From contig SJPJ01000001.1 in NCBI GenBank assembly GCA_007859835.1, forward strand, positions 4,483,026 through 4,547,025: DNA of 64,000 nt, written 5' to 3'. This DNA comes from Novipirellula herctigrandis (GTDB lineage Bacteria > Planctomycetota > Planctomycetia > Pirellulales > Pirellulaceae). Of this stretch, positions 1 to 9,403 are shown in pieces (the first letter of the stretch is position 1; every line of letters starts with the position of its first letter). The notes under the pieces were generated by a model. It was not told the DNA's origin. It saw nothing but the letters and a program-made list of their open reading frames with translations, and ran no database searches. The position numbers and the translations under genes are program-made.

Positions 1-1
1 C

Positions 2-1393
2 GAGAAGTACCGGATAGCGGTTTTCTCGCGAGATGTGCTCCGCTCGCCGCTCGATGCCGTTGTCAACGTCTTTGATCCAAACAATAAGGGGGTTCTTTAT
101 TCTGATGATATTGCTGGGAAAATGGATCCGTTTCTTGAACTAAACGTTGCCACCGACGGAATGCACACTGTTCGTATTTTTGATCATTTGCGAGGCGGAG
201 GCCCAAGTCATCAATATCGAATCGAAGTGACCAAATCGAATCCCGAGTTTGATTTATCGCTTAAGGAGCTTCGACGTGATGAAGCACAAGTCGTCTCGGT
301 CCCAATTGGTGGTCAAATGGCGATGATGGTCACTGCGGCGCGGCGCGGATACAATGGTGAGATCAATATGGAATTGGCTGGACTTCCTGATAAGGTGACA
401 CCCACAACCTACCCGATTCCGGCTGGGCGGCCTGAAATCCCGATTCTGTTGACCGCCACTTCGGACGCCACGCATTCCGCTTCGTTGTTTGAAATCGCCG
501 CCGTTGGTAACGAAAAGAATCCAGGCGTCATCGGTGAGCTTGGCCAGACGCACAAGTTGGTCGCTGGGCAAAATCGCCGCGTCATGTGGGGCTACACGAC
601 CGATCGAGCCGCCGTTGCAGTTACGGATGCGGCTCCCTTTTCCATTGAATTTGTTCAACCAAAAACGGCGATTGTTCGAAATGGAAGCAAGAGTTTGGTC
701 GTAAGGATCAACAAGAAGGATGGCTTCGATGAGGCTGTCTCTTTCAAGACGCTTTACAATCCGCCGGGCATCGGGATCAACAACAGTCGCACAATCGCCA
801 AAGGTAAAACGGAAGTCGAAATTCCGATTACGGCAAACGGTGGTGCCGCAATCGGTTCATGGCCATTGATCATGATCGCAAAGTATTCGACGAAAAATGG
901 CCCCGCTGAAATGGCGACGCCTCCGATTATGTTGGACATCCAAAGCCAGCTTTTTAAGTTCCAGTTTCCTCGTGCTACGGCGGAATTGGGAACCGAAGCG
1001 GTTGTTGCGGTGGATGTTGAAGTGCTCGGTGATTTGCCTGGCAAAGCCGAAGTGCAGTTAGTCGGAATTCCGAACGGCGTGACAAGTCCCGCCGCCGTTC
1101 AACAAGTCACGAAAGAGACCACGTCGCTTACTTTCCCCATTGTCGTTGCTGCGGATGCAAAGCCTGGTAACCACAAAACCTTGGTATGCCAAGCGAGGGT
1201 GAAAGTGGGCGACGAAGTGATTGTTCAAACGGTTGGTACCGGTGAACTTCGGGTCGATAAGCCGCTTCCCCCTAAGGTCGAAGAAGCCCCCAAAGTCAAA
1301 GAGGCTCCGAAGCCTGTCGAAAAGAAGCCTGTGCAAGCCAAACCGTTGACGCGGATTGAGCAACTTCGACAAATGAAGAAGGAACAAAGATGA
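2..1393 (+). CDS. Exported PPC/Ig-like repeat protein, 5' end cut off by the window
   Basis: The reading frame is open from the first bases of the window, so this is the C-terminal part (at least 463 residues) of a longer protein; the GTG at 35 is internal. The sequence is rich in beta-strand-like segments, with a PPC-like piece at the start (a D-G-M-H-T-V-R-I-F pattern) followed by several Ig-like or cadherin-like modules. It ends in a Pro/Lys/Val-rich linker and a basic tail. Planctomycete genomes often place such large pre-peptidase-C-type proteins just before a DUF1549/DUF1553 gene, as here. The stop overlaps the next start (ATGA, 1390-1393), which implies translational coupling. I infer a cell-surface or periplasmic protein; no catalytic motif is visible in the part seen. 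Confidence 0.75.
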   Translation, partial: EKYRIAVFSRDVLRSPLDAVVNVFDPNNKGVLYSDDIAGKMDPFLELNVATDGMHTVRIFDHLRGGGPSHQYRIEVTKSNPEFDLSLKELRRDEAQVVSVPIGGQMAMMVTAARRGYNGEINMELAGLPDKVTPTTYPIPAGRPEIPILLTATSDATHSASLFEIAAVGNEKNPGVIGELGQTHKLVAGQNRRVMWGYTTDRAAVAVTDAAPFSIEFVQPKTAIVRNGSKSLVVRINKKDGFDEAVSFKTLYNPPGIGINNSRTIAKGKTEVEIPITANGGAAIGSWPLIMIAKYSTKNGPAEMATPPIMLDIQSQLFKFQFPRATAELGTEAVVAVDVEVLGDLPGKAEVQLVGIPNGVTSPAAVQQVTKETTSLTFPIVVAADAKPGNHKTLVCQARVKVGDEVIVQTVGTGELRVDKPLPPKVEEAPKVKEAPKPVEKKPVQAKPLTRIEQLRQMKKEQR

Positions 1394-3876
1394 ACACACA
1401 TTTGCATAAGTCACTTTGCTTTGTTGTAGCGGCGATGGTAAGCGTATTCTCCGTGCCTTGCTTGCTCGCACTGGCGGAGGGTCCGGAGTCGTTGACATCG
1501 ATCCGTGACGCTACTGCGAAACCTGACATCGTGGTGTATCCGGAAGAGATCAAGCTTGGCTCGGCGCGTGATTTCCAGTCCTTCGTTGCTGTGCTTCGAC
1601 GCGACGATGGCATCACCGAAGACGCTAGCGAGCGAATCGATTGGTCGATCGCGGACCCTTCGAAGGCTCGTCGCGAGGGCTTTGTGCTGTTTCCTGTTGC
1701 GGATGGGCAAACCGAATTGGTAGCCAAATACGCGGGTTCCGAAGTCCGGATTCCAATCGTAGTCTCCGGTGCAACATTGCGGCCGGATGTTAGTTTCACA
1801 AAAGACGTCATGCCCGTGCTCACTCGGTCGGGCTGTAATACGGGTTCGTGCCATGGGGCGGCACGAGGGAAAGATGGGTTTCGATTGAGTTTGTTCGGTT
1901 TTGATCCCGATGGAGATTACTTTCGCGTGACTCGCGAGATCGGTTTTCGCCGCATTAACTTGGCCATTCCCGAAGAGAGTCTGTTTCTGAAAAAGGCAAT
2001 CGGAGCGGTCCCGCACACAGGTGGAAAACTGTTTAATCCCGCTTCGGATTACTACGCGACCATATTGGAATGGCTTCAAAAGGGCGGCAACGGTGATGCC
2101 GCGGATGCACGTCCGCCCACGGTTGCGTCGCTCGCAATCTTTCCGCCGCAAGCGGTGATTGAGGGCGAAGGGGCAAAACAACGATTCGTTGCAGTGGCGA
2201 CTTACAGTGACGGGACGACTCGCGATGTGACGCGTCTTGCCGCATTCAATTCGAATAACTCGGGTACCGCAGCGATCGACGATATTGGGGTCGTCACGGC
2301 GGGGCGTCGCGGCGAGGCCTTCGTGATGGCTCGGTTTGATACGCATACGGTCGGAAGCCAAGTGTTGGCTTTGCCAAATGATTTAGAATATTCTGCCCCA
2401 CCGATCGAGGGCGATACGATCGATACTCTTGTCGGCAAGAAATTACAGCAGCTGCGGATACTGCCTAGCGGTCGGTGTTCGGACAAAGAGTTCTTGAGAC
2501 GAGTGACGATCGACATTACTGGACTTCTGCCAACCGAAGATGAGTACGCCAAGTTCATTGCGGATACTGCTGCGGATAAGCGTGCCGCGGTTATTAATCA
2601 ATTGCTCGAGCGAAAAGAGTTCAGCGAAATTTGGGCGATGAAATTCGCCCAACTCTTGATGATTAAAAGTACGAATCAGGTGAGCTATAAATCGGCGTTC
2701 TTGTATGCGAATTGGTTGACGGATAAGTTCGCACGCAACGTTCCGATTGACCAAATGGTCCGCGAATTGTTGACCAGCACGGGCGGGACGTTCGCGTCGC
2801 CGGCCACTAATTTTTACGAAATCGAACCGGACACATTGAAGACCGCTGAAAACGTGGCACAGGTTTTCATGGGCATTCGCACGCAGTGTGCGCAGTGTCA
2901 TAATCATCCGTTCGACCGCTGGACCCAAAATGATTACTACGGATTTGCTTCGTTTTTTTCCCAAGTTGGCCGCAAACAAGCTGAAGATTACCGGGAAAAG
3001 ATTGTCTTTAATCGATTTAGTGGCGAAGTAAAGCATCCACTGAGCGGAAAACCACTCCCGCCAAAATTCCTTGGCGGGGAAGCACCCAATACAAAAGGGA
3101 AAGATCGCCGGGAAGTCGTCGCTAATTGGTTAACGAGTCCCGATAACGAGTTCTTTGCGCCCTCAGTGGCGAATCGAGTTTGGGCTCACTTTATGGGAGT
3201 CGGAATCGTTGACCAAGTTGACGACATTCGTGTCAGTAACCCGCCGAGTAATCCTGAACTTTTCGATGTATTGGGCAAAAAATTGGTCGAGTATAAATTC
3301 GATCTTCGCTCCTTAGTTCGTGATATTTGTAATAGCGAGGCCTATCAACGATCGAGTCAACCGAATGAGTCGAATGTTCATGATACCCGCAACTATGCTT
3401 ATGCCGTTGTCCGTCGGATTCCTGCCGAGAACTTGCTCGATTGTCTGTGCCAAGTGACCGACTCCGCTGACAAGTTTCGCGGATTGCCGTTGGGGGCTAC
3501 CGCGGTTCAGATTGCCGACGGGGCAACGTCGAACTACTTCCTTGATGCTTTCGGACGCTCGCCAAGAGCAACCGTTTGTGAATGCGAAGCATCCACGGCG
3601 CCGTCCTTGTCCCAAGCATTGCATCTATTGAACGGCAATTCAGTCAGTAACAAAATCAACCAAGGCAAGGTTCTTCAGAGATGGGTACGAGACGAAAAAC
3701 TTAGTAAAGAACAAGTCATTGATCGGATTTACGTCCGATGCATGTCAAGGCAACCGACTTCCGATGAGAAGCAGGAACTTATCGGTTCGGTCCCAGATCA
3801 AGGTGATCCCTTGCCAGCACTAACAGATATCTTTTGGGCGGTACTCAATAGCCGCGAATTCGCATTCAACCATTGA
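1390..3876 (+). CDS. DUF1549/DUF1553 (PSCyt2/PSD1) exported cytochrome-like protein
   Basis: The 828-residue protein starts with a signal peptide (residues 1-30), followed by a bacterial Ig-like stretch (about 45-130). A haem-type motif C-x4-C-H lies at C149/C154/H155, and a second Ig-like segment follows (about 240-330). The DUF1549 core begins near 345 (I-D-x-L-V pattern, later R-R-V-x-x-D-x-x-G-L-L-P-T). A classical C-x2-C-H sits at C500/C503/H504 inside CAQCHNHPFDRW. The C-terminal DUF1553 region contains N-R-V-W-A-H-F-M-G. This architecture is characteristic of planctomycetes and related phyla. The molecular role is unknown; a redox or surface function is usually assumed. It overlaps both neighbours by a few bases and is the middle gene of an operon. 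Confidence 0.9.
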   Translation: MNTHLHKSLCFVVAAMVSVFSVPCLLALAEGPESLTSIRDATAKPDIVVYPEEIKLGSARDFQSFVAVLRRDDGITEDASERIDWSIADPSKARREGFVLFPVADGQTELVAKYAGSEVRIPIVVSGATLRPDVSFTKDVMPVLTRSGCNTGSCHGAARGKDGFRLSLFGFDPDGDYFRVTREIGFRRINLAIPEESLFLKKAIGAVPHTGGKLFNPASDYYATILEWLQKGGNGDAADARPPTVASLAIFPPQAVIEGEGAKQRFVAVATYSDGTTRDVTRLAAFNSNNSGTAAIDDIGVVTAGRRGEAFVMARFDTHTVGSQVLALPNDLEYSAPPIEGDTIDTLVGKKLQQLRILPSGRCSDKEFLRRVTIDITGLLPTEDEYAKFIADTAADKRAAVINQLLERKEFSEIWAMKFAQLLMIKSTNQVSYKSAFLYANWLTDKFARNVPIDQMVRELLTSTGGTFASPATNFYEIEPDTLKTAENVAQVFMGIRTQCAQCHNHPFDRWTQNDYYGFASFFSQVGRKQAEDYREKIVFNRFSGEVKHPLSGKPLPPKFLGGEAPNTKGKDRREVVANWLTSPDNEFFAPSVANRVWAHFMGVGIVDQVDDIRVSNPPSNPELFDVLGKKLVEYKFDLRSLVRDICNSEAYQRSSQPNESNVHDTRNYAYAVVRRIPAENLLDCLCQVTDSADKFRGLPLGATAVQIADGATSNYFLDAFGRSPRATVCECEASTAPSLSQALHLLNGNSVSNKINQGKVLQRWVRDEKLSKEQVIDRIYVRCMSRQPTSDEKQELIGSVPDQGDPLPALTDIFWAVLNSREFAFNH

Positions 3877-3887
3877 CGTTTGCTACC

Positions 3888-5894
3888 ATGATCCGACCGT
3901 TTCTAAATCGCATGTTTGTTTCTTGTGTTCTCTTCATTGGCTTGTCTGTTATTGGCTTTGGCCAAGATAAAGAAGCGAAGATCACCTATGAGGAACACAT
4001 CAAGCCTGTCTTTCGCCAACACTGCTTTAGTTGTCATAACCAGGGCGAGAAAAAGGGAGGGCTTGCTCTCGATTCTTATTTGGCATTGATCGAAGGTGGA
4101 GGAAGTGGCGAGATTGTCTACGACGATGGCGATGTGTCGGGGAGCCGTCTGTGGCAGTTGGTCAACCATGACGACACGCCGATCATGCCCCCCAATCAAG
4201 ACAAAATTCCTGCGGAACAATTGGCGTTAGTGCAGCAGTGGATCGAAGGTGGCGTGCTTGAAAACTCAGGTTCCAAGGCGAAGGAGAAAAAGAAGAACGC
4301 ATTGGCATTTGTTGCTAGTACCGGTGGTAAACCCGAGGGTCCGGCGGCGATGCCTGAGTCGATTTCTCAACGGGTCCCGGTCGTTACGGAGCGTGCGTCT
4401 GCGATCACCGCGATCGGAACAAGTTCGTGGGCGCCACTGGTGGCAATCGCTGGCCAAAATCAAATCTCGTTGTACAACACGGATACGGCGGAACTGCTTG
4501 GTGTGTTACCGTTTGAGGAAGGGATCGCCCAATCATTGCGATTTAGTCGCGATGGAAGCTTTTTAATCGCTGGCGGAGGGACGCATGCGTTACAGGGAAT
4601 CGTAGCGATCTTTGACGTCAAGACGGGAGAGCGAGTGGCCACTGTCGGCGATGAACTTGATGTCGTTTTTGATGCTGACATCAATGCTTCGATGACGCGA
4701 GTTGCGTTGGGTGGACCGCAAAAGATGCTGCGGGTTTACGATGCAACCAATGGCGAATTGGTTTTCGATTTAAAGAAACATACCGATTGGATCTACGCAG
4801 TCGCCTACAGCCCCGATGGGGTGCTGATTGCATCAGGTGATCGATCAGCGGGACTTTGTTTATGGGAAGCCGACACCGGCCGACTCTATATGGACCTGAA
4901 CGAACACAAAGATTCGATCAACGCGGTGGCGTGGCGAGACGATTCGAATGTGTTTGCAAGTGCGAGTGATGATGGCACGGTCAAAATTTGGGATATCAAC
5001 CAAGGTAACGTCATCAAGTCGTTTAATGCCCATGGCGGCGGCGTTACGGATGTCACATTCGACCATGACGGACGATTGATTACAGCAGGGAAAGACAATC
5101 GGGTGAAGTTATGGGATCCAAGCGGCAACCATATTCGCGATTTTGAACCGAATGCTGAAGTCGTACTCGAAGCAGCGATCAGTTACGACGGCAAGCGAGT
5201 GGTCTATGGCGATTGGACGGGGCAAGTCCTGTGTGCTCTCACCGACAATCCAGCGACGCGGCAACCGCTCCCAGCGAACCCGCCATCGGTGGAACAACGA
5301 ATCAAGGACACGGACGCTCGTATCGCACAGGTTCAAGCCGAACTTGAACCTGTGAAGTTAGCGATGGATGCCGCAACGAATGCGGTTGAGGCAGCCCAAA
5401 AACCGATTGACGAATTAAACGCGAAAATTGCTGCGGCAAAAGCGGAATCAGACAAAGCAACCGTCGCTGGCGAATCCGCGAAGAAACGGATCGCGGAGCT
5501 TGACACCCAGCTAAGCACGTTAACCGATTCGTCGCGAGACAAGCATGACGCGGTCATCGCGGCTCGATTCAAGGCGAAGGAAGGGGCAACAAATGCCGAA
5601 GTCGTCGCTACATCGGAGCAATTGCTCGCCGACGAGCTAAATCAATTAGCAAACCTGCGTCGAGAACGAATCGCTTCGGAAGCGGCTATCAAGACGAACG
5701 CCCAATTGTCCGAAGCCAAGTTGGCGGAAGCTTCGAAACTTGCCGAAGGGCTTCCAGCTCTGGCCGAGGCATTAACCAAAGCTCAAAACGCCGCCAACCA
5801 GGCCAAACAAGCGTACGAACCTATCGCTGCACGTCTCCGTTCTTGGCAAGCCAAACGAAGTCAGTTGTCCGAAGCGATCCAGGACGTGAACTGA
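3888..5894 (+). CDS. Exported c-type cytochrome domain + WD40 propeller + coiled coil
   Basis: I chose ATG 3888 because it opens a clean signal peptide (MIRPFLNRMF..., ending near VIGFGQ). A TTG at 3873 that overlaps the upstream stop (TTGA) is an alternative and would couple translation. After the leader comes a PSCyt1-type cytochrome domain with haem motif C46-F-S-C49-H50 and a probable axial-ligand loop P-I-M-P-P about 60 residues later. Residues about 160-460 form a WD40 propeller, seen as repeats of the type H-x(n)-V-A-Y-S-P-D-G and V-K-I-W-D. The last 190 residues are Ala/Glu/Lys-rich coiled coil (about 475-668). Cytochrome-WD40 fusions next to DUF1549/DUF1553 genes are typical of planctomycetes. 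Function unknown; a surface redox scaffold is plausible. Confidence 0.9.
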   Translation: MIRPFLNRMFVSCVLFIGLSVIGFGQDKEAKITYEEHIKPVFRQHCFSCHNQGEKKGGLALDSYLALIEGGGSGEIVYDDGDVSGSRLWQLVNHDDTPIMPPNQDKIPAEQLALVQQWIEGGVLENSGSKAKEKKKNALAFVASTGGKPEGPAAMPESISQRVPVVTERASAITAIGTSSWAPLVAIAGQNQISLYNTDTAELLGVLPFEEGIAQSLRFSRDGSFLIAGGGTHALQGIVAIFDVKTGERVATVGDELDVVFDADINASMTRVALGGPQKMLRVYDATNGELVFDLKKHTDWIYAVAYSPDGVLIASGDRSAGLCLWEADTGRLYMDLNEHKDSINAVAWRDDSNVFASASDDGTVKIWDINQGNVIKSFNAHGGGVTDVTFDHDGRLITAGKDNRVKLWDPSGNHIRDFEPNAEVVLEAAISYDGKRVVYGDWTGQVLCALTDNPATRQPLPANPPSVEQRIKDTDARIAQVQAELEPVKLAMDAATNAVEAAQKPIDELNAKIAAAKAESDKATVAGESAKKRIAELDTQLSTLTDSSRDKHDAVIAARFKAKEGATNAEVVATSEQLLADELNQLANLRRERIASEAAIKTNAQLSEAKLAEASKLAEGLPALAEALTKAQNAANQAKQAYEPIAARLRSWQAKRSQLSEAIQDVN

Positions 5895-5963
5895 GTTTGG
5901 TTCCAAGTTCGAGTGCCAGAGATTCACGAGTCTCGCAATGATAGCCGGACGGCTAACGGTGAT

Positions 5964-7661
5964 TTACTTCGTTTTTCGGCGGCGCGTGATGAGTGCGTGC
6001 ATCACGTCGCTGCGACGAACGACCCCTTGCAATTCATTTGGTTCCCCTCGGGTAACCACGGGAATGCAATCGTCGGTCTCGGCTTCAAATAACTCAAACG
6101 CTCGCGCCGCCAAATCATCGGGAAAAAGTACTGAATCGGTTTCGCTAACCAAGTCTTCGGCTCGGACTAATTGCGTCACGCTGTCGTCGAACATCACATT
6201 GCTTAGTAGCGGATAGCGAATCACACCCACTACTCGCATCTTATCATCAACGACAGGATAGGTATTGTCGTTACTATGTTCAATGTGAGAAATGACTGCT
6301 TCGAAATCGGCCGATTGATGAATTCCTTTTGTCTTGCGTAACAAATCGCTGACTTTCACCTTGCGTCCACGCTCCGACTTGTTTTCGCTTGGCGAGTGAT
6401 GACGTCCGAGTCCGAGGCGGAATCGATCGGCCAATTCGCGGACTTGTTCCGATGGTGTTCGGTGTGTGTGATGGATCGCTTGAGCTAGCGGAACTTCGCC
6501 GGTTCGCAAGAGCGATTGGCGGATGAAGAGTGGGCCGATGATTTCAAACAATACCACAGATCCGAGGATGATGTCTTGGATCGGTTTGCCAAGCTCGGGG
6601 TCACGCGATACCGCGATCGATGAAAGTGCGATTGCGGCACCGGCTTGGGCGAAAAGACAACTGCCGAGCCAATGTCGCACTTCGAGCGGTTGACGGGTAG
6701 CACGGGCGGCGGCGTAGACACCCACCCACTTTCCTGACATTCGCAGCAGAATGTAAACCGCGCCAATCATGCCGGCAGCTAAGAAGGCTCTGATGTCAAG
6801 TTGTGTTCCATGCACAGCAAAAAAAACAACGGCGAGAAGGCCTGAAAGGTGGTCCAACTCATCAACAATCTTGCCTTTCATTTCGGATGTGTTTGCTACC
6901 GTGACTCCCATGACCAAAAACGTGATCATGTAGGGAATGTCAAACGATTCACAAACGCCAAGCAAGAACGTGGTGGTGGCGACCAGAAGGACCAACCAGC
7001 GCGTCATCCGCAGTAAGCCGCAACCATAACTGACAATCAAACCACCAGCCAACCCAAGCATGACCGAGCCCGCAATGTCGGTCAGCAGGACGCCGACCTG
7101 ACTGCCGAGCGAAACATCCAATTTGCCTTGGATCAAATGAATCGCCAAGAATGCGAATTCAAACATAATGATGCAGGCAAAGTTATTCATCGCGACGAGA
7201 AAACCGGTGCTCTCGGTTACCGGGCCTTCGGAACGAAACTCTTTGAGCACCAAAACCGTTGTGGCCGGGGCGGTTGCCACCGCAAGACATCCGAGCAAAA
7301 TCGCCGTGCCGCCCGAGCAACCGAAGACTCTTAATCCGATGGTCACAAGGGCGCAGGTGACGAGGATTTCGACAGCAGAAATGGTTAGGCAGTGCCCGGC
7401 GATTCGGCGAACTTTTTTGAACGTGAATTCGCAACCGAGATTAAACAACACCACTGCCATCGCAAATTCAAGCACCGGTTCAAAACCGTCGACATGATCC
7501 ATCGGGATCAAATCGAGCATGCTTGGGCCAACGACCAAGCCGACCAATAAGAAAGCCGTCACCTTGGGTAGATGCAGCAGGTCAGCAAAGACGCCTGCGG
7601 CTAGGCATGCGCCTAACAGCAGGCCGAGTGTGCTGGCGATATGTAAATGGAAATCATCCAT
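5964..7661 (-). CDS. Kef/CPA2-type cation:proton antiporter with C-terminal CBS pair
   Basis: The 565-residue protein has about 12 hydrophobic segments in residues 1-390, starting with a G-L-L-L-G-A-C-L-A-A-G-V-F-A-D-L pattern and a V-L-F-N-L-G-C-E-F-T helix typical of the sodium/hydrogen exchanger family (PF00999, CPA2 branch). After a charged linker (about 395-440) come two CBS motifs (about 440-560). These usually bind adenine nucleotides and gate transport; KefB/KefC carry a TrkA-N domain instead. It should move K+ or Na+ against H+ across the inner membrane. The gene lies 101 bp downstream of the DUF937 gene on the same strand and converges with the cytochrome operon. Ion specificity cannot be read from the sequence. 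Confidence 0.88.
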   Translation of the reverse strand: MDDFHLHIASTLGLLLGACLAAGVFADLLHLPKVTAFLLVGLVVGPSMLDLIPMDHVDGFEPVLEFAMAVVLFNLGCEFTFKKVRRIAGHCLTISAVEILVTCALVTIGLRVFGCSGGTAILLGCLAVATAPATTVLVLKEFRSEGPVTESTGFLVAMNNFACIIMFEFAFLAIHLIQGKLDVSLGSQVGVLLTDIAGSVMLGLAGGLIVSYGCGLLRMTRWLVLLVATTTFLLGVCESFDIPYMITFLVMGVTVANTSEMKGKIVDELDHLSGLLAVVFFAVHGTQLDIRAFLAAGMIGAVYILLRMSGKWVGVYAAARATRQPLEVRHWLGSCLFAQAGAAIALSSIAVSRDPELGKPIQDIILGSVVLFEIIGPLFIRQSLLRTGEVPLAQAIHHTHRTPSEQVRELADRFRLGLGRHHSPSENKSERGRKVKVSDLLRKTKGIHQSADFEAVISHIEHSNDNTYPVVDDKMRVVGVIRYPLLSNVMFDDSVTQLVRAEDLVSETDSVLFPDDLAARAFELFEAETDDCIPVVTRGEPNELQGVVRRSDVMHALITRRRKTK

Positions 7662-7696
7662 CGATTACACCTTCGAGGAATCCATGGATGTCTCCC

Positions 7697-7731
7697 AATG
7701 GCCGTCGGTCGGATGCTTCGCGACGGCCGTT
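7697..7731. other. Intergenic hairpin between DUF937 and antiporter genes
   Basis: An inverted repeat pairs 7697-7707 with 7721-7731: 11 bp with one G-T pair, 13-base loop, core GGCCGTCG/CGACGGCC. It lies in the 101-bp spacer between two same-strand genes. There is no U-run on either side, so it is not an ordinary intrinsic terminator. It could be a processing or stability element or a protein-binding site. Confidence 0.45.
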
Positions 7732-7762
7732 AATGGTCGTCGTCGAATCACCACTATATTGA

Positions 7763-8872
7763 TTACGCGGCTGAAAAGACTGCGAATTTCTCCATCATGC
7801 TATCCACAATGGGTTTCAAAATCGTACCGACCCCTGGAATTGCCAGGACTTGGTCAATCTTTTCTTGAAGCCCTGGAAGCAGTTTCCCAATCATACCACC
7901 AACCGTTGACTTCACAGCGTCCGGTGCCTGCTCGTACATTTTTGCAGAGGCCCCTAAACTTTCGTTAATCTTTTCTAGTTCGGGAAGCTGGGTTTCTGCG
8001 GATGCAGCATCGTTGACTTTCCCAAAAATCGCACTCAATTGGTCGACACTTGATGTCAAGTTGGTACCAAGATCCGCCATCCCCGATATTTCGGAGAGGC
8101 CCGGTACTTCAGGGACGCCCGGTACTTCAGGGACGCCCGCCTCAATCCCCAGATCTTCTAATTCGATATTTTCATTCTCTGCTCCACCTTTGAACATCGA
8201 AAGGCCGAGCCATCCAAGAAGACCGAGAATTGCCAGTGGGAGTAGGATCTTCATCAATCCGCCACCACTACTTTCGGGTGCCGAATGTGTGGGTGCCGGA
8301 GCAGGTGAGGGGGAGGGGGCCGAGAGTCCTAGCGACCCAAGTCCGAGTGTGTCTGAAATACCGGCCGGCAACGCTTTGGCCACGCTGTCTTTCTGAGACA
8401 TCAACAAATTTTGCATGCCACCGGCATCGAGTCCCATCGTTCGTTTTTGTTTGCCAAGGAAACTCATGATGAGCGGCAATGCTAAACCGAGCAGCGATGT
8501 CGTGCTCTTTCCGCTCATGCCGGAAAGCTTCCCAATGATATCCACGACACCACCCACTTTGTCGCCAAAAAGCATGCCAACCAAACCGGAACCTAACTTG
8601 CTAACCGCACTGACATCACCACCGCCACCGAGCATGTCACCGATGTTATCGAGCAAGCTACCGTCATAGTCATCTTGATCGAGTGTTTCGTTGATTTTTT
8701 CCGCGCCGCCTGGCGCGGATGCTTGTTTCATCAGTCCACCGAGCACGGTTGGCAAAATGGCTTCCAGTCCTTTGCTGGTTGCTTGCGGGCTTTCACCCAA
8801 CGAACCGCCGATTTTCCCTGCGAGTTGTCCCACAACTTGACTCTTCAAAAGTTCCATCAAATCGATTGACAT
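7763..8872 (-). CDS. DUF937 protein with a C-terminal membrane anchor
   Basis: I place the start at ATG 8872 (MSIDLMELLKSQ), preceded by GGAAGAAAAC; the open frame reaches back to 9004 but that part looks non-coding. Residues 1-170 match the DUF937 pattern: repeated G-L-x-x-x-L-P-x-V-L-G-G-L-M, a poly-Gly D-M-L-G-G-G-G-D and L-L-G-L-A-L-P-L-I-M-S-F-L-G. A Pro/Ala/Ser linker follows (about 190-210), then a single membrane helix (about 215-232), V-P-E-V-P-G repeats and an amphipathic helical tail. Related DUF937 proteins often end in an OmpA domain, which is missing here. E. coli YidB belongs to the same family. Function unknown; membrane attachment is inferred from the one strong hydrophobic segment. 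Confidence 0.75.
   Translation of the reverse strand: MSIDLMELLKSQVVGQLAGKIGGSLGESPQATSKGLEAILPTVLGGLMKQASAPGGAEKINETLDQDDYDGSLLDNIGDMLGGGGDVSAVSKLGSGLVGMLFGDKVGGVVDIIGKLSGMSGKSTTSLLGLALPLIMSFLGKQKRTMGLDAGGMQNLLMSQKDSVAKALPAGISDTLGLGSLGLSAPSPSPAPAPTHSAPESSGGGLMKILLPLAILGLLGWLGLSMFKGGAENENIELEDLGIEAGVPEVPGVPEVPGLSEISGMADLGTNLTSSVDQLSAIFGKVNDAASAETQLPELEKINESLGASAKMYEQAPDAVKSTVGGMIGKLLPGLQEKIDQVLAIPGVGTILKPIVDSMMEKFAVFSAA
8101..8136 (-). repeat. Two perfect 18-bp tandem copies inside the DUF937 gene
   Basis: Copies at 8101-8118 and 8119-8136 are identical and encode consecutive V-P-E-V-P-G-type hexapeptides. Perfect identity suggests recent slippage. Confidence 0.85.
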
Positions 8873-9403
8873 GTTTTCTTCCCAGCTTGTAAATGAAACC
8901 TCAGTCGTCTGCACATCTATGCGAAGTGAAAACGCTTTGCTTCCCCCGAACATTTGAGCCACGCACACTGCACGACCAATACATGCAAATATAGGGGTTT
9001 GCAAAGGCCTACGTCGAGTAGTTCAATGATCGATCGATGTCAAAACCGCTAAAAACCCGCGAATAAAATCCTAGTTGGACAATTAGTCTAACCAAATTAC
9101 TTCGACATGATCTTAATGCGATTGCTTACGAAAAGTACTTTGGGTCAAGTGAAGGATTCAAGTGTGTCGCACTCGATTGATTATGAGCGACTGACCTTAT
9201 CTCTAGGGAAGTTAGTCGTTCATGTTGCGATCAATTTTTGCTTTTCCAACGAGGGTTTATGTGGACCCACCTTTGCTAATCCAGTCAGAAAAAAACACTG
9301 GCGTTGTCGTGACACGTCGTACTACGTCGATTGGCCGGTTTGGCTACAATTAGAGGAGTGGATGGTTACGTAGTCGCATTTGTTTTTGTTCGGAGAGAAA
9401 AAA
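8873..9403. other. Intergenic region between divergent genes
   Basis: These 531 bp separate the minus-strand DUF937 gene from the plus-strand DUF2007 gene and should contain both promoters. Short open frames (for example 9107-9373, plus) show no recognisable protein pattern. The Shine-Dalgarno for the right-hand gene is GGAGAG at 9392. I see no RNA gene or repeat. Confidence 0.6.

Noticed and set aside
8873..9004. Longer N-terminus for the DUF937 protein
   Set aside because: The DUF937 domain begins at MSIDLMELL with a ribosome site just upstream.
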